Assembly: GCA_030704615.1 (NCBI GenBank)
Contig: CM060731.1
Coordinates: 59,192,756 to 59,256,755 of the forward strand
Source: Takakia lepidozioides
Taxonomy: Eukaryota > Streptophyta > Takakiopsida > Takakiales > Takakiaceae
Reading direction: 5' to 3'
DNA: 64,000 bases
Shown: one piece after another, positions 31,855-42,850 of the stretch
How the letters are laid out: each line of letters begins with the position of its first letter
Numbering within the stretch: position 1 is the stretch's first letter
Made by a program: the position numbers and the translations under genes
Notes under the pieces: model-generated
The model's database searches: none
What the model was told of the DNA's origin: nothing
What the model saw: only the letters and a program-made list of their open reading frames with translations

Positions 31855-31937
31855 TCCGACCTGCAGGATTCGAACCAGCGACCTAAGGATACCTGCAACT
31901 CTACAGTCCTCCGCTCTACCAACTGAGCTAAGGTCGG
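31855..31937 (-). tRNA. tRNA-Tyr (GUA) with intron, second copy
   Basis: Same fold and length as the copy at 31669. It differs in the intron (AGTTGCAGGT in place of AGTGTCAGGT) and at one base of the T stem (CCTGC in place of CCGGC, giving a G-T pair). The 3' flank again has GCTTTTGAA, so the copies arose by tandem duplication of a unit larger than the tRNA itself (unit ~186 bp). Confidence 0.94.
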
Positions 31938-31939
31938 AT

Positions 31940-33565
31940 CTATGTGTCATGTATTGAATCTAATTGTAATCTATTATCTCTACGGGGAAGTTTCTGCACA
32001 ATGTTGTGAGGGGATTTTAACATTGAACGTTTCTTCCCTCTTCGTTTCCTCAGCGTTTGGTTCTTGCTGGCTGTCTGCGCTGCTCCTCTCTTCTTTCGCC
32101 ATAGTTGTCGTCTTGCTGCTAGCATTTGCATGCCAGGTCTTCCTACGATGGATGTCAAAGTTTTTGAGGAGGGTATACTTTCTCGAGCTGAAGAAGTTTC
32201 AGGATGCATTTGGACTCGTGGCAAACGGACTCAAGCTCTCATAACTTGTGGCGGAGGACTTAGCTGGTGCTAACCTTACTGCTTTGATTGAAAGGAGGCT
32301 GTTAGACGGTAACCTTGTCAAACAAGCGTTGGTACAGCAGGTATACTTCTCATGGAGTAGCGTATTAGATCTGCTTGTCACTTTCACTGTTGTTGTTGTT
32401 GTTTTCGTCGTCGACACTTCCCATTACACTACACTTAACAAAAATGGAGAGCCAGAAGAAACAGCAATAGGAAGCTACGCCAACAAAATTAATATAAAAG
32501 ATTGAAGTTTCTCAATCTGTTTACTTCTTAGCAGTTTGTTTCTGTCTATTTTGTTGGACTGTAAGCAAAGCAAGCCTATGCTGTCATATTTGTTTAGGGT
32601 TTAGCAAAGACAGAGACAGTTTATCTGTTTTTTCTGCTAGACACGTTGGTGTTTCTTCTAAACAAGATCTCCACATACCCTGGGTTGGGAGTACGGTACT
32701 CTCCTGATTCTCCTTTCTCTTCTTACATCTGAAGATGTGTTTATCCTCTCTTGAGTGAGGCTCAGGGTTTTCCATAATTGGCTTTGGTGTTATGACAGGA
32801 CTACATGGTGACAAGATTCCCAATTCTGAAATATGATTAGGAGCAGAGCCACTGACCTGTTGTATCCTCTGAATGTAATAATTGAGTCTCCCAATGAGCA
32901 AATTAATACGCAAAAGCTACTGGCTAAAGGAGGGGAGCCAAAAAGAAACAGCCATAGAAAGTCAGACCACAGAATTCAGAACTGCACGGATGCTGGATGA
33001 GGTTTACTATACTCTCAAGACTTGTGTCGAGATGCTTGTTTGTATCTCCGGACAAAGAAATCAGTCCATTTGTTGGTAGCAATATTGACATAAACCAGAA
33101 CAGAACCATCAAATTTTTTCACTTCTACGTTTTTAGAGTTCATATTTGCTTGACATGCAGAGAACTAGTCGGTTTTTCTTTTCTTTCTCTCTTTTCTGAA
33201 AAGAAAAGCCAAGTGACGGTGTCTTCGAACACTCTAGTTAGGAGAAGCTATTTCATGGTGTGCCAGGTGTGCTATTATAGTATCATGAAGTAGGATTGGA
33301 CTTAGAAGTTGTTAGTCATGTGGTGAATCGCCATTGGGCCTCAATGTGTGAGGTTTCTCTCTATATGACCTCCTTATCTGCTAGAATGTTTTATCCAAAT
33401 TTTGTAGTCTATCCTGTTTCAATAGCAATTCCAGGCCATAGATCTTCCTGCTGTCCAATACGTCTGTTCTGAACTCTCAACTTTCTACTGGACCTGGCTT
33501 CATCCTCACATGGAAGGTTCTGTGACACAATAGAAATCATCCCGTAGCATATCCCTCTAATGCTT
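31940..33565. other. Intergenic DNA with unassigned short frames
   Basis: Frames at 32064-32273 and 32248-32505 on the + strand look partly protein-like (VAEDLAGANLTALIERRLLD) but have no start codon, splice support or recognised family. Nothing else is seen. Confidence 0.3.
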
Positions 33566-33568
33566 ACT

Positions 33569-33654
33569 TTAGCACTGGCAACCCTGGAAAAGGGCAAAGA
33601 GGTCCATGGTGATGTCGTTCAAGCTGGAATTGTACCAGATGTCATTTTGAACTG
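33569..33654 (+). pseudogene. PPR repeat fragment
   Basis: One open stretch reads LATLEKGKEVHGDVVQ then AGIVPDVILNC, which is the end of one PPR repeat and the start of the next. At DNA level AAGCTGGAATTGTACCAG and the following bases nearly match 60117-60147 in the PPR relic on the same strand, so both derive from one PPR family. No continuing PPR repeats on either side. Confidence 0.7.
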
Positions 33655-33755
33655 TTATTTCCATGGCCTTTTCGCCATACATTTCATTTTGAGCTGATTG
33701 TTTTCTGTTCAACCAATGCACTGTATGAGGTGATATCCTGAAGAAACGGAAGCTC

Positions 33756-36440
33756 ATGGGTTCGGAGGAAACCAGCACAGCCCGTGAGACAGGTGAGTTT
33801 GCTCTGTTAGGGCCCTTTCACAGCAATGTACATAAGAATCGGATTCTTTGTAGGTTTTTCTCCTTATCATTGAACCCACATGGATTGGTATTCCTCACAA
33901 CAGGTGGGGACCTTCTCTCTCAAATGTTGCCGCTGCTGGAGGTATTACCTACTAAGGAAAATCTCTCCAATGTTCTGGAGACTGGTGTGGTTCCAGTACT
34001 GCGACATGTCTACAAGCCGGCTAGGAGAGATTCACGCAAGTGTTTGCTTGTAACAGATGATACCAAGTGGGATCGCCTGAGCTGTTCTCTCTTGGTCTCT
34101 CATTTCTGGGGAGGATATCTAGAAGAAGGCCAGAATCAATTGGATTGAAACTGCAGTCCAGTACTGATCCAACATTACTACATCTTTCCCCTCTTTCGAC
34201 AGGGAGTTTGCATTCCGGATTGACGGAACTGTTCAAAGTTGTTTCGGAATGGCTGATGAGCCTCACTTCAAGTGAAAGATTGAACTGTGAAGGCGTCATT
34301 TCAAATCTGGTTTCTTATTTTCCGCAATATTTGAAGCCAAGAACCGATAGCATGGATGGAGTGCATCCATGGAGTGCGTGTTATTGGCTCACCAAGCTTG
34401 TATGAGGCTTGTACTAGCAAGTCTACCTCTGGAAACACCAGAGCATGGCAGAAGCTCCACACCAGCACTATCAGGACCAGTGTCAAAGGTGCGGACGTGT
34501 CCAGAGGCTACGAAGCAGCATTTGCTGACAGACATCTAGTGGTTGAAGTAGAAAATCAAATCGGATCATGAGTTTCACCTTGCAAAGGACACGTTGGTGG
34601 TCTATGGCGAGGAGCTCGGAGGCTAAAATTTGAAACGATGGAAAATGAATGGAGTTTCTAACAAGGATCTTTTTCTTTCTGAAATGTTTCGAGTTGTGGA
34701 TGATCCACCATCTGGAGAGATACATTTCAAATATCACCATGGAGTTGTGGAATCTTTGCCTGCTGAAGCCTTTGCAGCCAGCAAGAATACTTTCATTTCT
34801 CTCCCACATCAAACATGAAACTCATGTGTGTGAGAGACTAACCAGGTACATGGTACAAGGGTACCATCATGACAGGATCAGGTGAGGTATTATCGAGAAC
34901 CTTTGGTAGGTACTTTGAGATTTAATGTCATCCCACTGGAGGGTAGCCAGACCCATGTTGAAGGGGCCCATTTCAGTCTCGGGGAATCTGACTTCTTATG
35001 TGGGAACCATTTGAAGATCTACAGTCAACAACTTGGAAGTGATGTAGGCATATAACAATATCTGATGGGGAACTTGTTTTCGGCCGACCCTAAGGCTGAA
35101 TAAACTGCCCTCGAACCTTTGGATTGGAAGGAGTTTATCACAATATTCTGGGGTTGATCTCTTTTCATGACTGAGTTTTATTGTAAGAGGTACACTACCA
35201 TTCCTTCATGCCAGTGGCCACTACTGCCTTCCAGTGGTGATGTGGATTTGGGTTGCCTAGAAAGGGAGCTCCTTGAAATAGAAGTTCCTTTTTCTGTGGC
35301 TACCGAGATTCCAAGTTGGATCTAGAGGAATGGTGAATCTACTTGGAAGAGAACTTTACGATGCTCCCGAACTTAAATGCCTTTAGAGATGGTGCAGCTG
35401 GAGAGATCTGGAGTACCATGCAGAGATGGAGCCGGGGACTAAAGAGACAGACCTAAACAACATTGGATGGAGCCAACTGACTAAAGAAATTCTATCATAA
35501 ACCTGGATCCTCAGCTGCCTTGTGAGTGGTTATGCTCTCAGTGGAGAGAAGCTGTTGTGTCAGTTGCGAGTAGTTAGGTACAAGGTCATAGTGGGGGTCA
35601 CTGATCTTTGGAAGGTGGACTGCTACCAAAAATGAGGGGGATTTTAAGTATAAGAGTCATCTTGAGCTTTGGATGTCAAGAACAAGTCAAATGACCTTCA
35701 CATGGAGCTGCGAGAGTTCAAAGAAGGTATGAAATTGTCGGTTTCCTGGGGTCTGGAGGTATCAGCAGACTCTATTCTGTCGAAGATAAGAAAGACAGCA
35801 AGTTCACTGTCAAAAGTTCCATTGCCATCAAAGTCTTTGATGAGCTAAGTTTGGATGCTTGGAAAGTTCCAGGGTGTGACAGGAGTGCCAAGAGCATTAG
35901 GTTGGTTTGATGATGGGGAGTCTCTTAAAATTTGGCAGTAGGAGAAAAAAGCAGCAGGAGAAATTTCTGAAATGGAGATGGGATGGGGTGGTCTAGTCCA
36001 GGGGTTTGTGGGTATTCTTGCGGCACATTCTCTTGGTGCCATCACTTGTTATGTGTGACCAGAGAAAATGGTGATTGGTAAGAGTGAAGGAGGTTCTAAG
36101 ATCTTATACATTTTAGACTGGGTTATGCTATTCTAGAGGGTGAAGAAGAATACTTCAGTGGAGGAGACAGGATTTTGTAGAAGCTGGATGCTGACTCATA
36201 CGATGTTGTTGAGGAGAAGGATGATCTTGAAGCTCTTGTTCACGCAATTTATGCACACTGTTTTGAGGAAGATTGTCGAGTTTTGCAACCAAAAGATCGC
36301 AAAGACTTCGAATCCAACGATTTTGGAGGCAACATATGGAAGAGTCAACAGGATGGAAGCCGCTCTTGGATGGAGCATCGAGAGGTGCTCATTGTGAGGT
36401 GGCACCATCCTTGGTTCCTCTTCCTCAGCAGGGGATGAAA
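33756..36440 (+). pseudogene. Decayed protein-kinase-like gene
   Basis: The clearest part is 35728-35910: YEIVGFLGSGGISRLYSV then SSIAIKVFDEL. This matches kinase subdomains I and II (Gly-rich loop GSGGIS and the AIK lysine) and is followed by stops. Further on, 36136-36395 is nearly open and reads like a kinase C-terminal tail (SYDVVEEKDDLEALVHAIYA). Between and before these, protein-like pieces in shifting frames (for example around 33905-34060, 34640-34815 and 35180-35330) are cut by stops. Clean GT...AG pairs exist near 33791 and 33903, so some pieces could be exons, but in-frame stops argue for a pseudogene. The kinase subfamily is not identified. Confidence 0.5.
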
Positions 36441-36499
36441 GGATGATGCACAAGGTCTTTTCCCTAGAGTTTGAAAGGTACTTGGGAGGGTTGGGACTG

Positions 36500-37930
36500 G
36501 CTTCTTAGCTGCTCCCTGATCATTTCACAGACCACTCCAAAATCTGCAGACTACAGACATAGGCTGGTTTAGCTTCTGTGTAAGTTTGGACATCATATGT
36601 TCCGGCATTGTGTAGAGTCCAATGAACAAAAGTCTACCGCAGCATAGAAGTAGCAAGGACACGAGTTCTGTGCGATCGCCGAAGGTGAGCACCCTAACAA
36701 TTTTACAACAGGCTCAACCCATGGAATGTACCAAACATTGTGAGGCTTATAAATCTAGAATTTGCAAGGGTGACTAGGTGTATGTGTGGGGTATGATATG
36801 AAGGATTTGCTTAGCTGAAAATCTGTGAGATGTTTCACATTTGCTCTCTGGTAAATTGCATATGAGGACTGTGTCTGGACACAAGATGACAACCAACAGG
36901 GATGTGAAAAAGCTCATTTGAAGGTGGGGACCAAAAGCTCTGCCAAACCATCTGCAGCCTCATTGCCCCGAATACTTTATCTACATGAGAGCACCGTCCA
37001 TGCGTGAATACAAGTAAGAGTATTTTGTTTGTTTATTATTATTATTAGGTTTAAGTCGGATGGGTCAGTGGGATGTTCTTAAGCACAGTAATGAAAGATA
37101 ATAAGACACGAAGGGGGCGATGCTAATCATTGGCACTTGTCAAGGGTAAGTTATGGTGAAAAGGTTAGAAGAACACGTGACGAGTCGAGTAGGTAATGTG
37201 AACAATGTATGTAGACATGGATTCGCCGTACAGAGGTGCTCTTATTCCATGGCCCACAGAAGGGAAAAAGTGAAGCAAAAAGCATGGAAGTCACAAGTGA
37301 TGGCCTGCCGCTCTATGTAACACACATGGAGGGGCCCATGGGCGGGAGAGAAGGTGTATGGAGTGGATATAGAACCCAAGACTACTTGGGCGAGGGTATG
37401 AAGACAGAGGAAGGGGGACAAAAATCTATGGACGCATCGCCGGGAAATATCACAAGGTACTGTATGTAGTTGGGTGAGTCCTGTCGTCCTGTCCGGCTGT
37501 GTTCCTTCTTTGACATTTGGGGTCACTCAAAACCTGGCCCCGAGCATCCGCGTTCGAGGCAGAGTCGAGAATAATCCTTGGGGGTCTGCGTGTTTGGCAG
37601 ATCACCTCTCCCTCCCGGCACATCTCGTCTGCCAGGATGGCTATTTCTCTCTGGTCCTTTCCCTTGCAAGTTGGGGTGCAGTTTTTGAAGAGTTTTGGAA
37701 GTGGGATAAGGAGATCACCTTTCCCTTGAAGGCGGGTTCCTTCCGTGTGTTGCGACTGTGGGGTAGTACCATCCACTTACCTCGGTCTCAAATTCGATAT
37801 TGGAGTTGGGTTGCGCCGCTCTATGTGTTTCTGAAGGTGGATTGGTGCTGGATCTCTCCCTCTTGGTGGGTTCCTGTGCGTCTCCTAGGTCTGTCAGGAG
37901 GCCCTCCCTCGCCTCACACCCCCCTTGAGA
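36500..37930. promoter_or_regulatory. Upstream region and leader of the TPS gene
   Basis: No coding support. It contains a (TTA)n tract at about 37035-37049 and becomes C/T-rich just before the ATG (CCTCGCCTCACACCCC), as expected for a plant 5' leader. Frames that overlap the TPS start in other phases are shadows. Confidence 0.4.
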
Positions 37931-40900
37931 ATGAGTGGAGGAATTTCAATGACATCAAGGTCTTTCAGCAACCTTCTGGATCTCTCCGGGGAGTCTACCA
38001 TCTCCGGGGACTCCATGTCGTTCATGCGTAACCGTGGTGGGCGCATACCGCGGATCGTCTCAGCGCCGGGCATTTGCAGCGAGAGTCCCGATGACGACAG
38101 GGCAATTCACCGCGATGAGAGTGTCAGTACAGAGGCCTCCATATTATCAGAGGAAAATCGCATGCTTATTGTGGCACACATTTTGCCCGTCAACGTCAAG
38201 AAGAATCCGGATGGAACCCCGGATGGAACCGGGATGAGTTTTGAGTGGGACAGAGACTCGTTGTTGTGGCAGCTTAAGGATGGGCTTAAGGATGGGCTGC
38301 CAGAAGAGATGGAGGTGATTTTCATAGGCTGCTTGAAGGCGGAGATAGAGGTAGATGTCTGTGACGAAGATGAGGTAGCTGCCAATCTCCTCGAAAACTT
38401 CAATTGTGTACCTGCTTTTCTGCCACAAGAGTTGAGAAATCGATTCTATCAGGGCTTTTGCAAGCAGATGTTATGGCCACTATTTCATTATTTGTTGCCT
38501 CTCAGCCCCGAGCACGGGGGACGCTTCAACCGCTCCTACTGGCAAGCATACGTATCTGTGAACAAAGTGTTTGCTGACAAGGTGATGGAGGTGATAAGCC
38601 CTGATGACGACTACGTCTGGGTACATGATTACCACCTGATGGTTCTTCCCACTTTCCTCCGAAAGCGTTTCAACAAGGTGAAGCTTGGCTTCTTTCTGCA
38701 TAGTCCCTTCCCCTCGTCGGAGATTTATCGCACCTTGCCAGTGCGGGATGACATCCTAAGAGCTCTGTTGAATGCGGACTTGATTGGGTTCCACACCTTT
38801 GACTATGCAAGGCATTTTCTGTCGTGTTGCAGTCGAATGTTAGGCTTGGAATACGAGTCAAAGAGAGGGTACATCGGACTGGAGTATTATGGGCGCACTG
38901 TGGGCATTAAGATAATGCCCGTCGGTATCCACATGGGTCAGTTCGATGCTGGCTTGAAGCTCGCCGACACCAAGTGGCGCATTGGGGAGCTTACCTCAGA
39001 GTTTGAGGGAAAGAAGGTACTGCTCGGGGTAGACGACATGGACATCTTCAAGGGTATTGGTCTGAAGCTGCAGGCACTGGAACAGCTGCTTCGTCAGCAC
39101 CCCCACTGGAAAGGCAAGGTCGTGCTGGTGCAAATTGCGAATCCTGCCAGGGGATGTGGCAAGGATATCGAGGAGGCTCAGAATGAAGCCCACTCAAAAG
39201 CTGAGAAAATCAATAAAGAGTTTGGATGGGAAGGGTACAAACCGGTGGTGTTGTTGGAGAGGACTGTCCCCCTGTATGAGAGAATAGCTTTCTACACAAT
39301 AGCTGAGTGTTGTGTGGTGACTGCTGTGCGCGATGGCATGAATCTCATTCCATATGAGTATGTTGCATGCAGGCAGGGCTGCTCTGAACTGGATGCAACC
39401 TTTGAGCATACCACAGCAGGGACGACAAAGACTCGAAAGAGAAGCATGTTGATTGTGTCTGAGTTCATTGGATGCTCTCCCTCTCTGAGTGGGGCAATCC
39501 GGGTGAATCCATGGAACATAGAAATGGTCGCTGAAGCCATGAACACAGCCATCACCTTGAAAGAGCCAGAGCAGCATGTAAGGCACGAAAAGCATTACAA
39601 GTACGTGAGCACCCATGATGTTGCTTATTGGGCGCGGAGTTTCATGCTTGATTTAGAAAGGACCTGTCGTGACCATTCCCGGCGGCGGTGCCATGGGATT
39701 GGCTTTGGGTTGGGCTTCCGAGTTGTGGCTCTGGATCCCAGCTTCAAGAAACTCCGGACCGAGCTCATTGTTGCAGCATACAAGAAGGGCCATAGCCGGG
39801 CTATCCTTCTTGACTACGATGGCACGATGATGCCGACCTCACATAAGGAGAATCCCAGCCCTGAAGTCTTGTCATTGTTAAACACACTGTGTAGTGATCC
39901 CAAGAATGTGGTGTTTATTGTGAGTGGGCGCCCCCGTGCGAAGTTGATTGAGTGGTTCTCCTCATGCGAGAAGTTGGGCCTTGCAGCTGAGCATGGCTTC
40001 TTTTACAGGTATAAGTTGACATCCACCTTAGGCTTTCTTGGAAGCCAGCTCTTCTGTCCAGTAAAACATTTAGGTGGCCTTATGTGATCTTGTGGGAGCA
40101 ACAACAGTTGTGACATTCAAGTCCACCCAGCTTCTATGCAAATGGGATTGGTGATGTCATGAATGTGTGTTTCAGTGTTGTCTCACTCTGCATAAGTCAG
40201 CTGATGTATGGTTATGCATGCAGGTGGCAAAGAGAGTTGGACTGGGCAACATGCAGGTGGCAGAACGGATCGGACTGGGACCGCCATAGTGCAACAGAGC
40301 GTGACATGCCAGTCATGAACTTTGAGTGGAAGCTGATTGCAGAGCCTGTGATGGAGCTCTACAAAGAGAGCACCGATGGCTCAGATATTGAGCGCAAGGA
40401 GAGTGCTCTTGTGTGGCACTACCGCTTTGCAGACCCAGACTTTGGGTCATGGCAAGCCAAGGAACTAATAGCTGACCTGGAAGGTGTGCTGACCAATGAG
40501 CCTGTCACTGTTAGGAGTGGTGCACACATTGTGGAAGTCACACCTCAGGTACAATTTTCAGAGCCTTGTGATAGTGTTCTTTGTGTGCATATACATATGC
40601 TGCATGGCACGATACATGCCGCAGCAGCTCCACATTACGTGGCATGGAAGTTGTGTCGAGGGGATGTGCCAGGGTTTAAGGTTTTTTCATTTCCTGTAAA
40701 ATAAAGGTATCCTGCCATTGGCCAAACATCCTTCTAATGCTTGACTTGGCTTGTTTTGCTGCACCCAGTGCAATTTAATTTATGTTGCATGTTGTGTCGT
40801 AGGGTGTGAGCAAGGGGGTTGTGGTGGAGAAACTGCTCTTGATGATGGAGAGGGATCACGGGTCATTACCCGATTTCATACTGTGTGTCGGCGATGATCG

Positions 40901-41123
40901 GTCCGATGAAAATATGTTTGAAAGTATTGAGACGCTGATGAAGGATGCCCCTAGTGCTGATGTATACGCTTGCACAGTCGGGCAGAAACCCAGTAAGGCC
41001 AAGTACTATCTGGACGATACAGTTGAGGTGATCAAGATGCTGCAAGGCTTGGCGTCTGCATCAGATCCATCATCGGCCCCTCCTCTTCTCGACTTCACAA
41101 ATGAAGCTTCGCTACATATTTAG
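37931..41123 (+). CDS. TPS: Class II trehalose-6-phosphate synthase/phosphatase-like protein (three exons)
   Basis: Exons are 37931-40008, 40224-40548 and 40803-41123, with GT...AG introns of 215 and 254 bp. The phases join as Y-R-W and P-Q-G and give 907 residues. The ATG at 37949 (MTSRSFSNLLDLSG) is the start most like other class II proteins; 37931 adds six residues. A GT20 synthase domain occupies residues ~75-580 (VWVHDYHLMVLP, GFFLHSPFPSSEI). A HAD-type phosphatase domain begins near 620, with LLDYDGTMMP, VSGRP, a Lys in SKGVVVEKLL and VGDDRSDENMF. The substrate-binding Arg of active synthases is replaced by Asp in GVDDMDIFKG, as in other class II members, which are mostly regulatory and show little synthase activity. 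Structure and length match Arabidopsis TPS5-11. No damage seen. Confidence 0.95.
40009..40256 (+). other. TPS intron 1 with two tandem 3' splice sites
   Basis: Donor AG|GTATAAGT at 40009. Two acceptors share the context ATGCAG|GTGGCA: one ends at 40223 and the other at 40256. They are exactly 33 bases apart and both keep the frame. Use of the second removes 11 residues (WQRELDWATCR-type) from the protein. Confidence 0.75.
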
Positions 41124-41129
41124 GTGACA

Positions 41130-42400
41130 TTTTACAGTGGAAAAGTATTCTGATATACATGAAAGTCGTTTAGTCCGCCTGCCGACATCACCAAAAGATG
41201 TACTCTGAAGTGTTCTACCATGTGTATGCATGCACGCAACTTGTTATTTGCAATTGTCACCATTTAGGTGGTGCTTGAGGTGGGCGTGGTGCATCCTGTT
41301 TTGAACTATTTTTTGGTTTGTTGCAGGGTGCCTGCTTAGGAGCACTTTAGACCTGCCACGGATTCGTTGCAGGTATGCCAGATATTGTGGCTTGCTTGGA
41401 TGTGATGCATCCCCCCGTCGTTGTCATGGTGTGTTTCAATGTGAGCAGATGGGTGTTGCTTTTGGAGGTCTGGCTCATCGTTGTCAATTTGCGGGGCCTC
41501 AATAGAGTCTATATAGTTGCATTTGAAGGGTTACCAACATCAAAGCTGCATCCCTGTCTGGCAGAACTCGGTAAGTGTACAATTAGATAAGTACTGTGGT
41601 ACTGTTAAACAGGGTGTTGTCCATGCTGATCATGGCTTGGTTTGGAGAGACAGAAGACTCAAGCTGAAGCAGGCATAAATAAGAGCCACTTCCCCTAGCC
41701 CTTTCAGGGGTGGAAGCTTGCTTTATTTCTAGATCTAGCAACTGCAGTTTTTAAGACAGATATCGGGTGCTGAAGGTGGGATGCAGGCAGGTGGTGCAGC
41801 TGATTTGGAAGGGTGTGTCCATTCCTCCCAAAGACACTTCGCAACATGAGATCCAACTGGCTGCTGGTTCTAAAGGAGGGGGGAGATTGGCAAGTGATGT
41901 GAGAGCAGCTGGCAATAGGTCAAGGTCATTAGGGGCCAATGGAGGTATGAATCCACCCTATATCAGAGGGCGGGAGGCACCTGTTTTGCTGTGGGAATTA
42001 GGGTCAAGATTGGATTCAACTGTAATATACAGATAGAATACAGTAGTTGAATTGCAAATTTGCAACAGCTGCAGTTTTTACAATAAAGAAATGTGCACAG
42101 ATTTTCCCATTCAATTGTGGCACACTGTACAATACTAGTGGGGAAATTGCAAAGATGTGGAATGAGTGGAGCATCATGTATGTTGTGCATGTTAGACCCT
42201 GTGGACAATGTTCATTTGACAACAGAGAACTGGAGAATAATGAGTGAATGAGTCCAAGGTAGAGTTCAGCTTTAATTTGCTGCACTGGCTACTCTCTTTC
42301 ATGTCCTACATGGTTTGTGCTTATGGACTATTGCTGAATGTAAGAGGAACCAAGAGTCAGACCATGTAGGGTTGTGCTTCAGTCAGCCGCTAAGACGCAG
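41130..42400. other. 3' flank of TPS and intergenic DNA
   Basis: Probably includes the TPS 3' UTR. I see no gene. Short frames at 41375-41590 and 41767-42036 lack family or splice support. Confidence 0.4.
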
Positions 42401-42402
42401 GA

Positions 42403-42850
42403 ATGGAGGACAGAATGTGTGATATGGATCAAGAAATCGCCTCACTGAAGTCAAACTTACTCATGGTAACCTCCGGACAGAACGCCCATGGCTTGCAATT
42501 TTTTATGATGGCAGATGAGATTCTGAAGCTGAATAAGTATGATGCGGTCCAGCTGGTGTTCAGCCAATTTAACTCACTGTGTAATTCTCCCCCACAGTTG
42601 CAACATCATTTCTCCAGAGGTAATGGTTGGGGAAGAGGTGGAGGTAGGGGCTTCTTATGAAATTGAGGGAGCAGAGAAGGAAGGGGAGGTATTCGAGTTT
42701 GCAGAAATGCTGCATGGAGTCAGATGGGGGTGCACAAGGATAACTCATCTAGAAATGCAATGGACAACGTGCTTGAACAGCTCACTCTGGCCTACAACAG
42801 ATCACGGCTGGCAGCAATTATTAGATCATCTTCGTTGCTGCCGCACTGAA
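42403..42850 (+). pseudogene. Mitochondrial ATP synthase gamma subunit pseudogene (3' part)
   Basis: Three consecutive pieces in different frames follow the C-terminal half of F1-gamma in order: LQFFMMADEILKLNKYDAVQ (about 42490-42570), then IISPEVMVGEEVEV and SYEIEGAEKEGEVFEFAE (42606-42706), then DNSSRNAMDNVLEQLTLAYN (from 42739) running into RSRLAAIIRSS. The last is the signature helix of gamma that sits inside the alpha/beta hexamer; YEIEG is specific to the plant mitochondrial form. Frameshifts and the loss of the N-terminal half and of the final ELIEI-type end show it is not functional. Frame changes sit at CAG and GT-like sites, so I cannot tell whether it was a processed copy. Confidence 0.78.

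Noticed and set aside
32248-32505. 85-codon frame with a Val-rich hydrophobic run
   Set aside because: It starts without ATG, the hydrophobic run comes from a GTT repeat, and no gene structure surrounds it.
37474-38031. 185-codon + strand frame overlapping the TPS start
   Set aside because: It is out of phase with the well-supported TPS exon and has no family signature.
40009-40087. Reading of TPS exon 1 through to the stop at 40087
   Set aside because: The residues after FFYR do not fit the family, and a clean GT donor at 40009 with matching phase to exon 2 explains the sequence better.
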